The translations under genes were made by a program, and so were the position numbers. Source: Dactylis glomerata (lineage: Eukaryota > Streptophyta > Magnoliopsida > Poales > Poaceae). Taken from it: 64,000 nt of DNA. This document shows, piece by piece, positions 11,031-22,197 of this stretch (the first letter of the stretch is position 1; each line of letters begins with the position of its first letter). The notes under the pieces were generated by a model. That model did not search any database, had not been told where the DNA came from, and saw nothing but the letters and a program-made list of their open reading frames with translations. The stretch lies in NCBI GenBank assembly GCA_007115705.1, contig QXEO01000822.1, positions 1,295,892-1,359,891 of the forward strand, read 5' to 3'.

Positions 11031-12641
11031 TCACCATAGGCCAGTAATATAGTCATCTGTGATAGGTCCCTGCAAACTGCAAACATATTCACCTTGGAAA
11101 GCTTCAAATATACCAGGTGTATATAGCTTGCTAGCCTGCAGCAACATAGGTGGTGGTCTCCTCATAAATAATTTAGGCAACTTTTTCCTTGAGTCAAATT
11201 CGGAATTCAGTTCGTTGTTCCTTTTTCCTTGCACCACCCTTTCAAAATGCTTAAAGAACCGGATGATTTCAAAATCAGATTTGAAATGTATTTTCAAGTC
11301 ATTGTTTAGACTCTCACTCAATTGTGTACTTCTCATTCCTAATGTGAAGACATCCTTCATATAACATTCAGCCCATTTTTCTTTGAACTTATATATACTA
11401 TCCAACCAAGTTTGCTTGCTCACCTTTTTCCTCATGAGATCAAACTTTAGTTCAAACTCCGCAATGTCTTCATACTCAAACATGCACGCGCTGAAATCTG
11501 ATAAAATACTTGTTTCTTCAATCTCCTCTTCATTTTTTTCTTTCTTCTTCTCTTTCTTCCTCTCCTTTTTCTTCTCCTTTTTCTTGTCCTTTTTCTTCTC
11601 TTCATCGGTCTCCTCATGTAAATGCTTGACAGCATTTTGCATGATGTGGAAGGTGCATAATCCATGCCATGCTTCCGCAAACACTTCTCCAACAGCCTTC
11701 TCCATTGCAGCATCTTGATCTGTATAGAATGTTTTAGGCATCTGTCCTTTATGAGCATTTAGAAATGCCTTAAACAACCACTTGAAGGATGCAAATGTTT
11801 CATCATACATGAGAGCAGCACCGAAAACTACAGTTTGTCTAAAGTGATTGAATCCGACAAAAACACCAAAGGGTCTGCTCTCTTTGTTTGTTCCAAAAGT
11901 GGTGTCAAAACTAACAACATCACCAAAATGTGCATAGTCCATGATCATTTTAGCATCAGCCCAAAAAATGTTTGCTATTTGTTCTTCACAATCCATTTGC
12001 AATGCATATTGGAATGACGGATTTTCAGCAATCTTGTCTTGAAAATACTTAAGCATGCTACCTGCTTGGCCATATGCCATTTCTCGTTGACGCTTGGTCC
12101 TCAAATAATTCTTTTGATCAAGGAGGGTATAGCTAAGATTGGATCGTCCACCAACATGGCGACTTGCCAACTCATGTGCGGCTTTTGGCCCAATACCTGC
12201 ATCATCTGCCATTTCAATTTCACATGCTTGTAACTCTGAAATTTTCCTTTGTGACACCATTAAATGTAAAGTTTCTGGAAGGTGTAGTGTGTGATTGTGT
12301 TCCAAAACCAGCCCAGATACTTTGAGACTATCCTTCTTTCGGTCCATTTTAAGATTCATATGAACTTGGCAATCGGTTCTAGTTTCAGCTCGAGGAAACT
12401 TTGTTAAATTATCCCTTTTATCTTGTGATCGAAGACCCTCATTTGCACAAACAAATCTGCATGATGTAACTTTGCCATCAGATGACCTTTTGTTTGTATA
12501 CCTTTTCCTGACCTCAAATCCTTTCTGCCCACTGTAGCTCAACCAAAATGCCCAAGCTTCATCCGAATTCCTAAATTCCATGCCAACATGAGGTACCAAA
12601 CCAGGCAATACAACTCTGCAATGTAAAAATAAAATAAGCAT
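11031..12641 (-). CDS. FAR1/FRS-type MULE transposase, main exon
   Basis: The reading frame of about 530 codons starts, as a coding exon, near 12615. There the - strand reads 'ttttacattgcag' just before the conserved part, so the first ~9 codons of the open frame are probably intron. Order of parts: a FAR1 DNA-binding region (WRKY-GCM1-like zinc site, 'EAWAFW...CRFVCANEG...CQV...HNH'), then a MULE transposase core. The core has the first catalytic Asp in 'SFDTTFGTN' and the second in 'FYTDQDAAM', followed by 'CTFHIMQN'. A run of about 26 Lys/Glu residues is inserted after the core start. The frame ends before the SWIM zinc finger that normally follows, so the 3' part is lost, spliced, or frame-shifted. 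A possible first exon starts at an ATG at 12867 (- strand), but its phase does not join cleanly. Because it lies between TIRs I read it as a transposon gene, not a domesticated FRS regulator. Confidence 0.85.
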   Translation of the reverse strand: MLILFLHCRVVLPGLVPHVGMEFRNSDEAWAFWLSYSGQKGFEVRKRYTNKRSSDGKVTSCRFVCANEGLRSQDKRDNLTKFPRAETRTDCQVHMNLKMDRKKDSLKVSGLVLEHNHTLHLPETLHLMVSQRKISELQACEIEMADDAGIGPKAAHELASRHVGGRSNLSYTLLDQKNYLRTKRQREMAYGQAGSMLKYFQDKIAENPSFQYALQMDCEEQIANIFWADAKMIMDYAHFGDVVSFDTTFGTNKESRPFGVFVGFNHFRQTVVFGAALMYDETFASFKWLFKAFLNAHKGQMPKTFYTDQDAAMEKAVGEVFAEAWHGLCTFHIMQNAVKHLHEETDEEKKKDKKKEKKKERKKEKKKEKNEEEIEETSILSDFSACMFEYEDIAEFELKFDLMRKKVSKQTWLDSIYKFKEKWAECYMKDVFTLGMRSTQLSESLNNDLKIHFKSDFEIIRFFKHFERVVQGKRNNELNSEFDSRKKLPKLFMRRPPPMLLQASKLYTPGIFEAFQGEYVCSLQGPITDDYITGLW

Positions 12642-13165
12642 GTGAATTAGTAAAATGAGGAGAATATGTTGGCAAAGAAAACATATAGCCGCTTACAAAA
12701 ATGTGGGAGATCTCATGCCAAAGCACTTGGGATAATTAAATTACCGATTGAAATTAGACTCGTTGTGTGACGTTTGATCAATTTCTTTCTCAGCTGTTCA
12801 GCCATCTCTGCTTCTTTCTCGGTCTCTTCTACCATTTCTGTTTGTTTCTCTGTTTCTTCTTCCATGGGCAAACAGAATCTTTGATCAATTTCAGTGAACT
12901 AGTTCCATGAGCAACAAGAGAATTGATCAAGTTCAAAGAAGTCTGAGGTGGAAAACTAGACAATGAGAGGAGAAAACCAGGCTACAGGGATTTATTACCT
13001 AAGAATGACAAAACGGAGCAGCACATCTGCTTCAGGTCCGACGATCTTGACTTGGCGATCTTGTTCTTCCGCTGTTTCTTCTCTATCTGGCTTCTCGCGC
13101 CCTTTTCTGTATTCTGGCACCTTTTTCCTGAGCTGGAGCGGGTGGTTTCCCTCCCACGTTCCTGG

Positions 13166-13294
13166 ACTGGGCCTTGGGCCGACTGCTTTGCTACGTTTCC
13201 AGACAATCGGACCTGCTACCGTCGAATCGAGATCGAACGAACCTACATCGTTTACTTCCCTCTGCAGTTATTTCGTTTACGTCAGAGGATCTCG
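13166..13294 (-). repeat. Right terminal inverted repeat of the MULE
   Basis: Inverted counterpart of 10140-10268. It ends ...GTCAGAGGATCTC at 13293, with one extra G before the putative target duplication. Confidence 0.87.
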
Positions 13295-13303
13295 CTAGGT
13301 AGC

Positions 13304-13754
13304 ACCCGTTTGGTCAACAAACACTGGGAGTGCCTTAGTGACCAGTACAAAACAAACACAGATACATTATCTCACTCTCCTTGGGCTCTTAGCTGAAACT
13401 GGACGCAGAATGAAATCTGGTTCTGTGGGTCGGACGATGTGCATAAGAAATGGGAGAAAAAGGAGGGACATTTCTGAAGATAACGTATGAGCGTGGAAAT
13501 TGCTTCAATTCTGGACGTGTTCATTCAATAATGCAAATGTCTTGCCAAATGAGCAGGTTACAGTTCATATCCTACACGCACCCTTCCTATGTACCTGCGC
13601 TCGCTAGCTTCTCTCCCTGTGAGAGAAAAGCCAGCCAACCTGCCTATCCAGACATCCTAAGGTAAAAAGTTGAGAAAGAAAGTGCCCAAGAAGAAGGTAT
13701 TCCAACGAAGAGTAAAACAGAAGGCACATATGCCGGAAAATTTTCTCCTGGACT
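13304..13754. other. Spacer between the MULE and NBS1 (includes NBS1 3' UTR)
   Basis: No gene is seen. The part next to 13755 is presumably the 3' UTR of NBS1, which is transcribed leftward. Confidence 0.4.
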
Positions 13755-16700
13755 TCATCGGCAACCACCGGTGAGTAGGGTCTGAATTGAACTGCCTGCA
13801 GCTGCCTTCTTCTTTGGCTGAAAATCCATCATCACAGGGTCAAAATACATATACACAAGGGAGGTTATGGGGGTGCCATGTAAGCCTACAAGGTACCTTC
13901 TGATTGTTGAAGAGGTCCTCTGCAATGGATTCCATTTGTTTTCGCCGCTTCTCCTCTCTCATGAAATCAGTTAAGTTGCCCCTTTCGTAATCAGACTCTC
14001 TGCAAAAGGAAACAAAACACAGCAAGCTTTTTTAGTGCCAAACCTATTGATAAACTTCAAGTTCTATTGGAAGTAGTCTTCCTAATTCTTTACCTGTATG
14101 GTTCTCGTGCGAATGGAATAAGGGCCCTGAAGCTGTTTCCAGACACGGTTTCCCTCTGAGAAGTTGAAGGACAAGAATTGTGTGTTGGCATTCAGCTGTT
14201 TGTGTCAACAAGATGACATGAATACGGCATATAGAACATACCTTTTTGAATCGCTTGAAGTTAATGCCTCCAGATTTTGTTGACACGGCACGGGCTGGCT
14301 GAATGTTCCTTTTAACAATCAGATTTTGACTAAAAATAACATGGCAGGTCTCTTCCCTGCTAGTTTCCAAGCTCTCATCCTTTAGCGCCTTGTTCACGAA
14401 GACAGCATGAGAAGTCTTTTCCCTGCTAGTCTCCACGTTCTCATCCCTCAGCACCGTGTTTATGACCTGAACATCCTCATCTCCAGCGTTGAACTCCGGA
14501 ATTGCTGTTTTCTCTATGACCTGAACATCCTCCTCCATGGATTCAGAAATTTGGTCTTTCTCCAGATCAGTGCGAATATTGATGTTGACGTCTGTTTCTC
14601 CCAAATCTGCAGCTTTCGTGCTGCTTATAACTTTGCCTTCTGCTTTCTCGACTGAGATATGCTGAATATTATGCTGATGCTTGCTAGCAGAAACAGTATG
14701 ATCAGATATTGCAGTGTCCATTTCAACATCAGAATCCGCCACAATAGTTTCATCTGTTGTCTCCGAGGATGTAATAATGACTACCAGAAACAAAATAAAT
14801 TGAATATTTAGATTTGTAGGCTTGATGTTCCACAGGGAAACAAAAGCATCACAAAAGACTGGCTACACACTAGGATAACTCTGAAGTCAACAGAAAAACG
14901 TAAGGCTGGTGGTATACTAGTAAGTATGCAAATGCATAATGATAAGATGCCCAAATACTTGGCACGATTCTCCAAAAAAAATGCATGAGTTGTACTTCTA
15001 TACTTACAAGCAGGTGGTTCGATAGCAGCTGCTTCCAAGCGACCAGACAATACAGCAGCAAACAGCTTCACGTCAGTGATCTTGGCCAAGGGTAATAGAG
15101 GGCGTATCTTACTGAATTCCAAAGGAGATTTTGCAGGAACAAGAAGAATCTGTTGGTCACTCTCTCCAGTTCCAGAATTCTGTTAATTTCATGCTCAAGT
15201 CATTCATCTGTTTGCAACTCCCATAAAAGTAAAGAGTACTTCCGACTAGAGGCAATGAAGCAATCGCATAAGGTAGCAGCAGAATAATTAATCGACATTA
15301 TTAGCAGCTCAAGCCCTCTTCAACTTGAATTTGGTTGCCTTAGTTCTTTAAAGAGAAAATGCATAGTTCATCCACGGTATTCTCAAAAAAAAAAAAAAGA
15401 ACGTGTTCATGACATAGTCTAATATTTACCTGGCTGTCAGCACAAAACTCCTCGATATTAAGATATTTTGCTCCAGCTAACTCCAGTAGCGCTTGTATTT
15501 TCTCTCCAAATTTATACTGCAGATGAATAACTAGTCAACAGCAAAATGCTTGATGAAATGCTTTAACATTATAAACACTACCTTTTCTGATGATCCCAGG
15601 ATAAAAGTATGGCCTGCTATGCAATTTTCCATGAGCTTGTTCTCAACCATCTTTATATCCACCCCATCAAGAGTCAGGTTTGGAATATATCTGGATCAAG
15701 TTCCATGGATGTCATCGATATGTGATTGTGGGAGAAACACAAGTTGATGCAATAATCTATAGAAACTACAATCTCAGGTGCTGAAGATTGCCCACAGCTT
15801 ACTGTGTATAAGAAGGAATCTCTGCGTGTATGTTCTTTTCCGTAAATGCCTGAAAACAGATCAAAACAAGAAACTCAAACCTGGAATATGCATATGAATA
15901 GACAAGTGTACATGGCACAAGGGAACAAGTTGTTCATTGCTATATAAATTTAAAGAATCACACCAGAGACCTCCTCGTGTCCTTCTATATTCTACATGCC
16001 AACTAGTAATGAGTTAACTTAATTCACACAATTCAAGTTACAAGCTAAAAAGCACTAGAGCATTCAAGCAATGCTGCAAGAGGGAAAAAGAAACGTACCT
16101 TGAACCAGTTTCCCAAGATGATCGTCTTTTTTGTGACGATTGCATCGAGGAGCTCAGGCGTCAATGGAGAGGATTCATCCACAAGAACATGTGTACATGC
16201 ATCATTCCACTTACGGGTAACATATGCACCTTGCAGAGATAATACCAGGTTATCAAAATTTAGTAGCAAAAAGCATGACAAAACCTGTGCTCAACAATGA
16301 ATCAACAACACTTAGTTGCACATCATACAAGTGCAGACTACCACTAACCAATAGATGTCATGACTGCCTGCAATGATCGATCAATTCGTGCCGACTTTTT
16401 GCCATGAAAAAAGACCACTATGGGGACAAACGACAACCTGTCAGGAATATCAGCAGAAGTAAGTACAGCTTATGCATCCACCTTTTCAACCAACACACCA
16501 GTCAGATATGAATTAAAACACAGTTAAATTAAAAAATTGCACACATTGACAATCACTTCTTACAGATAGTTGCACACCTAATTAAAAAGATGCAGAAGCA
16601 GGGAAGGCACAAGCATGTTGCTGCCGCATTTTCTTTTATACTCACCTGAAGGTCGTGCTGCCAGTTCCAAACGTCAAAGTATCTCCATCAGTAAGCATGA

Positions 16701-17411
16701 CATCTTCATCTTTCCGTAGACAACTGCCCTGGGTCCCTTGTACCTTGTTGACAAATGTGCCGTATTTTGAGCGGTCGATGATACTAACACATGAAGGGCT
16801 GGCTGGAGCACCAGAATGTGGATCCCAGGCAACCACCTTTTCAACTACGATCTCCGCATGCACTCGGGACATCGATGTGTCCGTTTGTGTGATATCGCAA
16901 CCTATAGCAGGAATGCCAACATTAATCTACGATCTTGCGCACCAATATTCACTGTATAAACCAGCATTACTAAATCACATGCTATTATATTGACAATCGA
17001 TCGCCTTCATTAGACTGCATTTCAGACAAATGAAGAGACAGGACACAAATTCAGAAATCAGAATCGTAGGAATGCATGTCCGAATCCCAGAACATCGATT
17101 GTCCACTAATACAGCTATCTCATCCACAACATTTTATACTGATCAACAATAGCATGCAGAAACAAAACCTGAGTGAACCAACAAGCCTTAAATATCACAG
17201 GGAACGCAAGCCAAAAGGGGCACCTTTGCGGCCGACCGTGTACGTCCCGGCGGCGGAGATGTAGTACTTCTGCGCCCCTGCAAGCACCCAGGGAAAACAT
17301 TCAGAGAACTACAGTAAAAGCCAAAACTTATTCGGGAGGTCTGTGGAATCGGAGGGGGGACGGGGGTAGCGCACCGCGCGCTGTGACGACGGGGGTCAGC
17401 GCCCAGACCAT
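13755..17411 (-). CDS. NBS1: NBS1 (nibrin), MRE11-RAD50-NBS1 complex subunit, 13 exons
   Basis: A complete gene can be assembled with every splice phase closing. Exons (- strand): 17411-17375, 17277-17224, 16901-16646, 16437-16349, 16229-16099, 15849-15803, 15690-15582, 15516-15430, 15179-15008, 14780-14242, 14155-14094, 13999-13897 and 13817-13755. That is 1749 nt, or 582 residues plus stop, close to other plant NBS1 proteins. All introns are GT-AG. The protein starts MVWALTP, followed by an FHA domain with the GR, SRVH (residues 42-45) and KYGTFVN signatures that bind phosphothreonine. A BRCT repeat ('THVLVDESSPLTPELL...LGNWFK', about 116-190) and a more diverged second BRCT follow, then a long acidic, Ser/Thr-rich linker (exon 10). 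The C-terminal block 'NSFRALIPFARE...FMREEKRRKQ' is the MRE11-binding region, and 'ESIAEDLF' resembles the ATM-contact motif. NBS1 brings MRE11-RAD50 to double-strand breaks in the nucleus. No lesion is seen. Confidence 0.95.
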
Positions 17412-17887
17412 CCTCTCCCTCTAGAGCTACTTGCTCCTCGTCTCGAGTTCTTGGGGGATGGGGGGCTTTCGCAGTCGCGATGGGCGGTGGCCGGCTGGGG
17501 TTTGGTCCTGATGCTCCGGTGGCGGCCGCCGGAGTAGCGCGATTACCGCCTGACAAGGCACGCGCGGCGGTGGAAGCGAGTCGGACCAACTTGGAATACG
17601 TCTCTTCGCAGGGAATACGAAATATGGTTGTTCCCTTTCTTTACGATCTGGGCCCGATGTTGCGTAATTGGGCTTGTCCGATCATGTGGATGTTCCTGGA
17701 GCACGTCGTAGAATTCTTTTTTTCACTGAACCATTAACCATCCTGGTTCAGTTTTTTTTTATGTACGGATAAACGACATGAATTCGTGCTGCATATTTTA
17801 TTCCTTTTATGGACTCTGAGTAAGAGAAAAAACCAGTGATATAAGAGGTTGTCAACCGTGCCCGGGCAAATACGTACATTTCCAGTA
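17412..17887. other. NBS1 upstream region (5' UTR and promoter, not resolved)
   Basis: GC-rich close to the NBS1 start, AT-rich beyond 17700. No TATA box convincingly placed upstream on the - strand was identified. No other gene is seen. Confidence 0.4.
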
Positions 17888-17895
17888 TTTATAAG

Positions 17896-18267
17896 TAAGG
17901 ATGCAAGTGGGATTGCTCGCGGGAGACCCGCTTATGTCCGCATAGTCCTGCACGTGTTAAGTGGATGTTTTGCGAGAGCCCGCTAAACTTATATAGATGT
18001 CCACTATCCCATATATGTTCACATATGTCCGTAAATACGTCGTTATAATTTTAGCAAATATCATGACGAACATAGCCGGCGGTATTCCATAACTTTTCCG
18101 TTCACACCATATCGCGTTCTAGACGGAGATATGTAGGATAATGTGGAAGGTGGGATAGCTCACTTATCTCTTTTAATTTTGATGCTTGGCCATGGATACC
18201 TACTTAACATATTATGTGGGTTTGGGTAGTGGACACCGCGGATAGCCCGTTTCCACCTGCACCCTGA
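17896..18267. mobile_element. hAT MITE (372 bp)
   Basis: The termini are TAAGGATGCAAGTGG and the imperfect inverted CCACCTGCACCCTGA. They are flanked by a perfect 8-bp duplication, TTTATAAG, at 17888-17895 and 18268-18275. There is no coding capacity. It lies about 480 bp upstream of the NBS1 start. Confidence 0.9.
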
Positions 18268-18275
18268 TTTATAAG

Positions 18276-19694
18276 ATACTATATTCCGACATAGTCGTCC
18301 TTAGCACCTTGAGATTATTCCTCAAGTACAAACTATATTCAATAATTCCAGAATATAAGCAAATTCCATATCGAGACTTAGAACTCATATATGTATAGAG
18401 AACGCAGTTTGACGAAGTATAATGTTTGTAAGACACAAATAGCTCCTACAGGAAAGAAGCAAAAGCCCATGAATAGGACTAATATCTTGTGTGGTCGATT
18501 GGCAACACAAAGAATTGGTGGGCAAAGAAATTTCAGCTGTGAATATACCAGAATTGGCCCCATAAATCTTAATTCTTGACATCACTGCAGTTTTTTTAAA
18601 AAAGATTTGACATCACTAGCTGGTAATTCTAGCTCCGTCACTGTTAGTGGAATTGGAAATGTAAGTGTGCTAAAGGCCATGAATTTCAGAAAATGCTGCT
18701 TCTGACAGAGGCAGATCGTGAAGGTGCTCGTGTAACCCTCCCTTCCTCACTGAAATCTTCTAGGAGCACTAAGCTCTCTAGAATTGAAGCCCTGTGAGTG
18801 CTTCCGTTTTGATTTTTCTAATGAATGGTGTGTTGCCACGCACAGGGCTAGGTGTCAATATATTTTAGGATTTGATTTTCTAGAGTCGGTTCATTTGGGC
18901 TTTTTGGGGTTAAAAAAGAGAAACGTGTGGTGGTCATTCTAAAAAAGGGAGAATGTGTGGGGGTGGTTGTTTTAGAGAGAAGTCATGATGCTTCGCTGCT
19001 GAACCGCTCTCCCTTCATTTTCTCGCGTGGAGAGCAACGGTGGACGCAAATACGGCATCATGAGCGAGGGCCGGCGAAAATACAGCGGCATGAGCACCGG
19101 CCGGCAAAAATATGGCTGCCAGGTGCACTCCACCTCCTCCAAGCCAGGCCCCATTAATCACCCGAGGTGGCATATCAAGCTCACCGCCTCTGTCTTCGAC
19201 GGTGTTGCTGCCACCGTTCAATCGACAACCAAGGGGGCAAGGAGGAGCACACGGGGAGCGGCCCGACGATGCATGGCTTGTAGAGACGCCAGATCCTGTG
19301 GTCAACGTCGCCATTGCCATCGTACGTTCTCTTTTTTCCACGAGGTCAACTTCATCCGTGGCCCATTCATGTCCTTTTTCTCTCTCGGATGAGGCAGAGC
19401 AGCGGTGTGAGGCGCAGGTCGCAGAAGCGGCCATCAATGTCGTTGACCCCAGGAAAATCCTCCTCGGTGGCACAGTTCTCCACCATTTCAGCATGAGGCT
19501 TGCTCTAGTACAGCCCCCTCCATCAAAGTCAACTAAGCCCATGTCCAAGGCTCCAAGCGCATATCCAAAACCTGGTATACCTATATATAGACATACGGAT
19601 CAGGGTATGCCTTCTACCCTTCAACATATGTCCCACATTTTCTGATGGCCTGGTCAATCTCACCTGCCAACACCGATCACCACCGCCGCCGGTA
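18276..19694. other. Intergenic, GC-rich in its second half; no gene recognised
   Basis: The part after about 19000 is GC-balanced with open frames on both strands but no domain I recognise. A short imperfect tandem motif of about 30 bp (around 19045-19115, 'gagggccggcgaaaatac' / 'caccggccggcaaaaatat') is repeated. This stretch may be old transposon sequence. Confidence 0.35.
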
Positions 19695-20398
19695 TGACAT
19701 CCTTGCTCAGGGCTTAATAGGATTGATAGGATACTCATATCAACAAGGTATACCTTCTTTTCCGGAAGCTCGTCAAAAAAGAACTCTGGGTTAAGCGTGC
19801 TTGGCTTGGAGCAATTTGAGGATGGGTGACCGACCGGGAAGTTGTTCCCGGGTGCTCACGAGTGAGGGTAAAATGCGCAGAAAAGACTAGTGTTGGTCTA
19901 TGGGGCTAGTGTAGAGATCCTAGAGAGCTGCCAGGGGTAACAGGCCCGGCCACGGGGTGCTCCGGGTGTTACATTTGGTATCAGAGCCGACCCTTGCGGT
20001 AACACGGGTGTGTGCGGGTTAGGTGTGCGGACATGTGGCCCGTTGTGGCACATGGATCGACATTGGACACATGGACATGTCCAAAAGGGAGATTTCCTAG
20101 CCCCGGGTTGACCGACGAGGACGTCGGTCTTCTAAGGGGGTAAGTGTGTGACATCCTGGCTCAGGACTTAATAGGATTGATAGGATACTCATATCAAAAA
20201 GGTATACCTTCTTTTCTGGAAGCTCATCCGAAAAGAACTCTGGGTTAAGCGTGCTTGGCCTGGAGCAATATGAGGATGTGTGACCGACCAGGAAGTTGTT
20301 CTCGGGTTCGCACGAGTGAGGACAAAGTGCACATGAAAGACTAGTATTGGTCTATGGGGCTAGTCTAGAGATCCTAGAGAGCTGCCAGGGATAACATG
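19695..20398 (+). mobile_element. Small LTR element (TRIM-like), left part
   Basis: The LTR at 19695-19973 (279 bp, TGACATCC...GTGTTACA) is repeated, diverged by roughly a tenth, from 20149. Between them are about 175 bp with a primer-binding site, TTGGTATCAGAGCC (about 19975-19988, complementary to initiator tRNA-Met), and a purine tract near 20133-20143. There is no room for gag or pol, as in TRIM elements. The second LTR stops at 20398, where the next element is inserted; a short continuation is at 31188-31201. Confidence 0.82.
20394..20398. repeat. Target-site duplication of the 20399-31187 element
   Basis: ACATG here versus ACAGG at 31188-31192. The uninterrupted LTR copy near 19940 reads ACAGG, so the left copy has one later substitution. 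Confidence 0.75.
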
Positions 20399-22006
20399 TG
20401 ATACGTTGCAAACGTATCTATAATTTTTGATGCTCCATGCTTGTTTTACACCAATTGCTTTATGTTTTGTTTACACTTCATGGCGTTTTTATGCATTTTC
20501 TGGAACTAACCTATTAACAAGATGCCACAGTGCCAGTTCCTGTTTTCTGCTGTTTTTGTGTTTCAGAAAAGTTACACAGGAAATATTCTCGAAATTGGAC
20601 GAAACGAAAGCCAAAGTTCCTATTTACCTGACACGAAGACAGAGTCCAAAGGAGAGATGCCCTGGCCGCGCCGGCCTGTGGTGTGGGCCCCTCGGCCCCC
20701 CCTCTGACATCGCCCTTCCGCCTATAAATTCCCATCGTCACGAAAACCCTAAAGGTCCGAACACTTTTCCACGAAACATACTGCAAGCCGCCACCATCGT
20801 CGACCCGAGATTGGGAGGGTCTAGAAGCTCTTCCCGGCACCCTGCCGGAGAGGGGAATCATCACCGGAGGCCTTCTTCATCACCATGCCAGCCTCCGGAG
20901 TGATGCGTGAGTAGTCCACCACTGGACCATGGGTCCATAGCAGTAGCTAGATGGTTGTCTTCTCCTCCATGCGCCTCATGTCTAGATCTTGTGAGCTGCC
21001 TATCATGATCAAGATCATCTTTGTGTAATTCTGTATGTTGTGTTTGTTGGGATCCGATGAATATTGAGTACTATGTCAAGTTTATTGTTGATTTATCATG
21101 TCTATGTTATTTGTGATCTTGCATGCTCTCCGTTGCTAGTAGATATCTTGGCCAAGTAGATGCTAGTGACTCCAAGAGGGAGTATTTATGCTCGATAGTG
21201 GGTTCATGCCTCTAGTAATCTGGGAGAGTGACAATAACTTCTAAGGTTGTAGATGTGTTGTTGCTACTAGGGAGAAAACAACAATCATTTGTTTAATGAC
21301 AATTATATTGTTTACATTACACACTTTGCTTAAGGCGATAATCTGTTGCTTGCAACTTAATACCCAAGGGTTGTTCGGATGATATCCTGCAGGTGGATTA
21401 TTATTCATAGATAAAGTTGGATTACGGTCTATGTATTATGTTGTAATGTCCAAGTGAATCTCATAGTGATCTTCATGACATGTACATGCATTGTTATGCA
21501 TTCTTTATTTTGTCAATTGCCCAGCTGTAATTTGTTTACCCAGCATGTTATTTATCTTTATGGAGAGACACCTCTAGTGAACTGTAGACCCCGGTCCATT
21601 CTTTTATATTTATATTACCATCTACTGCAAGCACTGTTTACTTTCCGCAAGCATTACTTTATTTCACCGCAAGCAAACATCTCTTTCCACACTATACGTC
21701 TAATCCTTTGTTTTCAGCAAACCGGTGAGATTGACAACCTCACCATAAGTTGGGGAAAAGTAGTTTGGTTGTGTTGTGTGCAGATTCCACGTTGCTGCTA
21801 GCTCAGACACTGCGCACAAGATAGTTTTTAGGCGCCTTCAACTGTTCTCAGGCGCTGTTGCCAAAGTCAGCTAGCAACAACCTTTAGAAGTTGTTTCTTT
21901 CTCCTACTGGTCGATTAAACTTTGGTTTCATAACTGAGAGAAAACTTACTGCTGTGCTCATCATACCTTCCTCTTGGGGTTTCCCAACTGGTCCTGTGAG
22001 ACATCA
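20399..22006 (+). repeat. 5' LTR of the Athila-like element
   Basis: 1608 bp, uninterrupted. It serves as the empty-site reference for the insertion in the 3' LTR ('gggtccatagcagtagctag' near 20931-20950). Confidence 0.88.
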
Positions 22007-22197
22007 AGACTTTTTTTGGTGCCATTGCCGGGGAGAAAGAGGATTTCTGCAAGGGGTGTCTCTCACTTCCAATCTCTTTACTTTGTTATTGTTTTGCTTA
22101 GTTTCTTTACTTTACTTTGTCTGCTTCTTGTTTATCAAAAATATAAAAAATAGTTCCTTTTATTGTTGGTATTTTGTTACTTTATTTTTAGTTCATT

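Larger units (their letters stand above)
10140..13294 (-). mobile_element. Mutator-like element (MULE) with FAR1-type transposase
   Basis: Long terminal inverted repeats bound this 3.15-kb element. The outermost 47 bp (10140-10186 and 13247-13293) are identical, and diverged similarity continues to about 125 bp. The immediate flanks, CTAGGGAAC (10131-10139) and CTAGGTAGC (13295-13303), agree at 7 of 9 positions, compatible with a 9-bp Mutator duplication that has since mutated. The transposase reads on the - strand. A GC-rich tract with a 46-bp tandem repeat lies 3' of it. The element sits between the RING gene and NBS1. Confidence 0.87.

Noticed and set aside
11383..11718. Frame opposite the transposase with long Phe/Ser runs
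   Set aside because: Mirror image of the Lys/Glu-rich transposase segment.
12745..12867. First exon for the MULE transposase (41 codons, Glu-rich)
   Set aside because: A plausible ATG and GT donor exist, but the phase does not join to the 12615 acceptor, so it was not included in the CDS.
19015..19645. Overlapping frames of about 120-177 codons on both strands
   Set aside because: No recognisable domain, and open on both strands because of composition.
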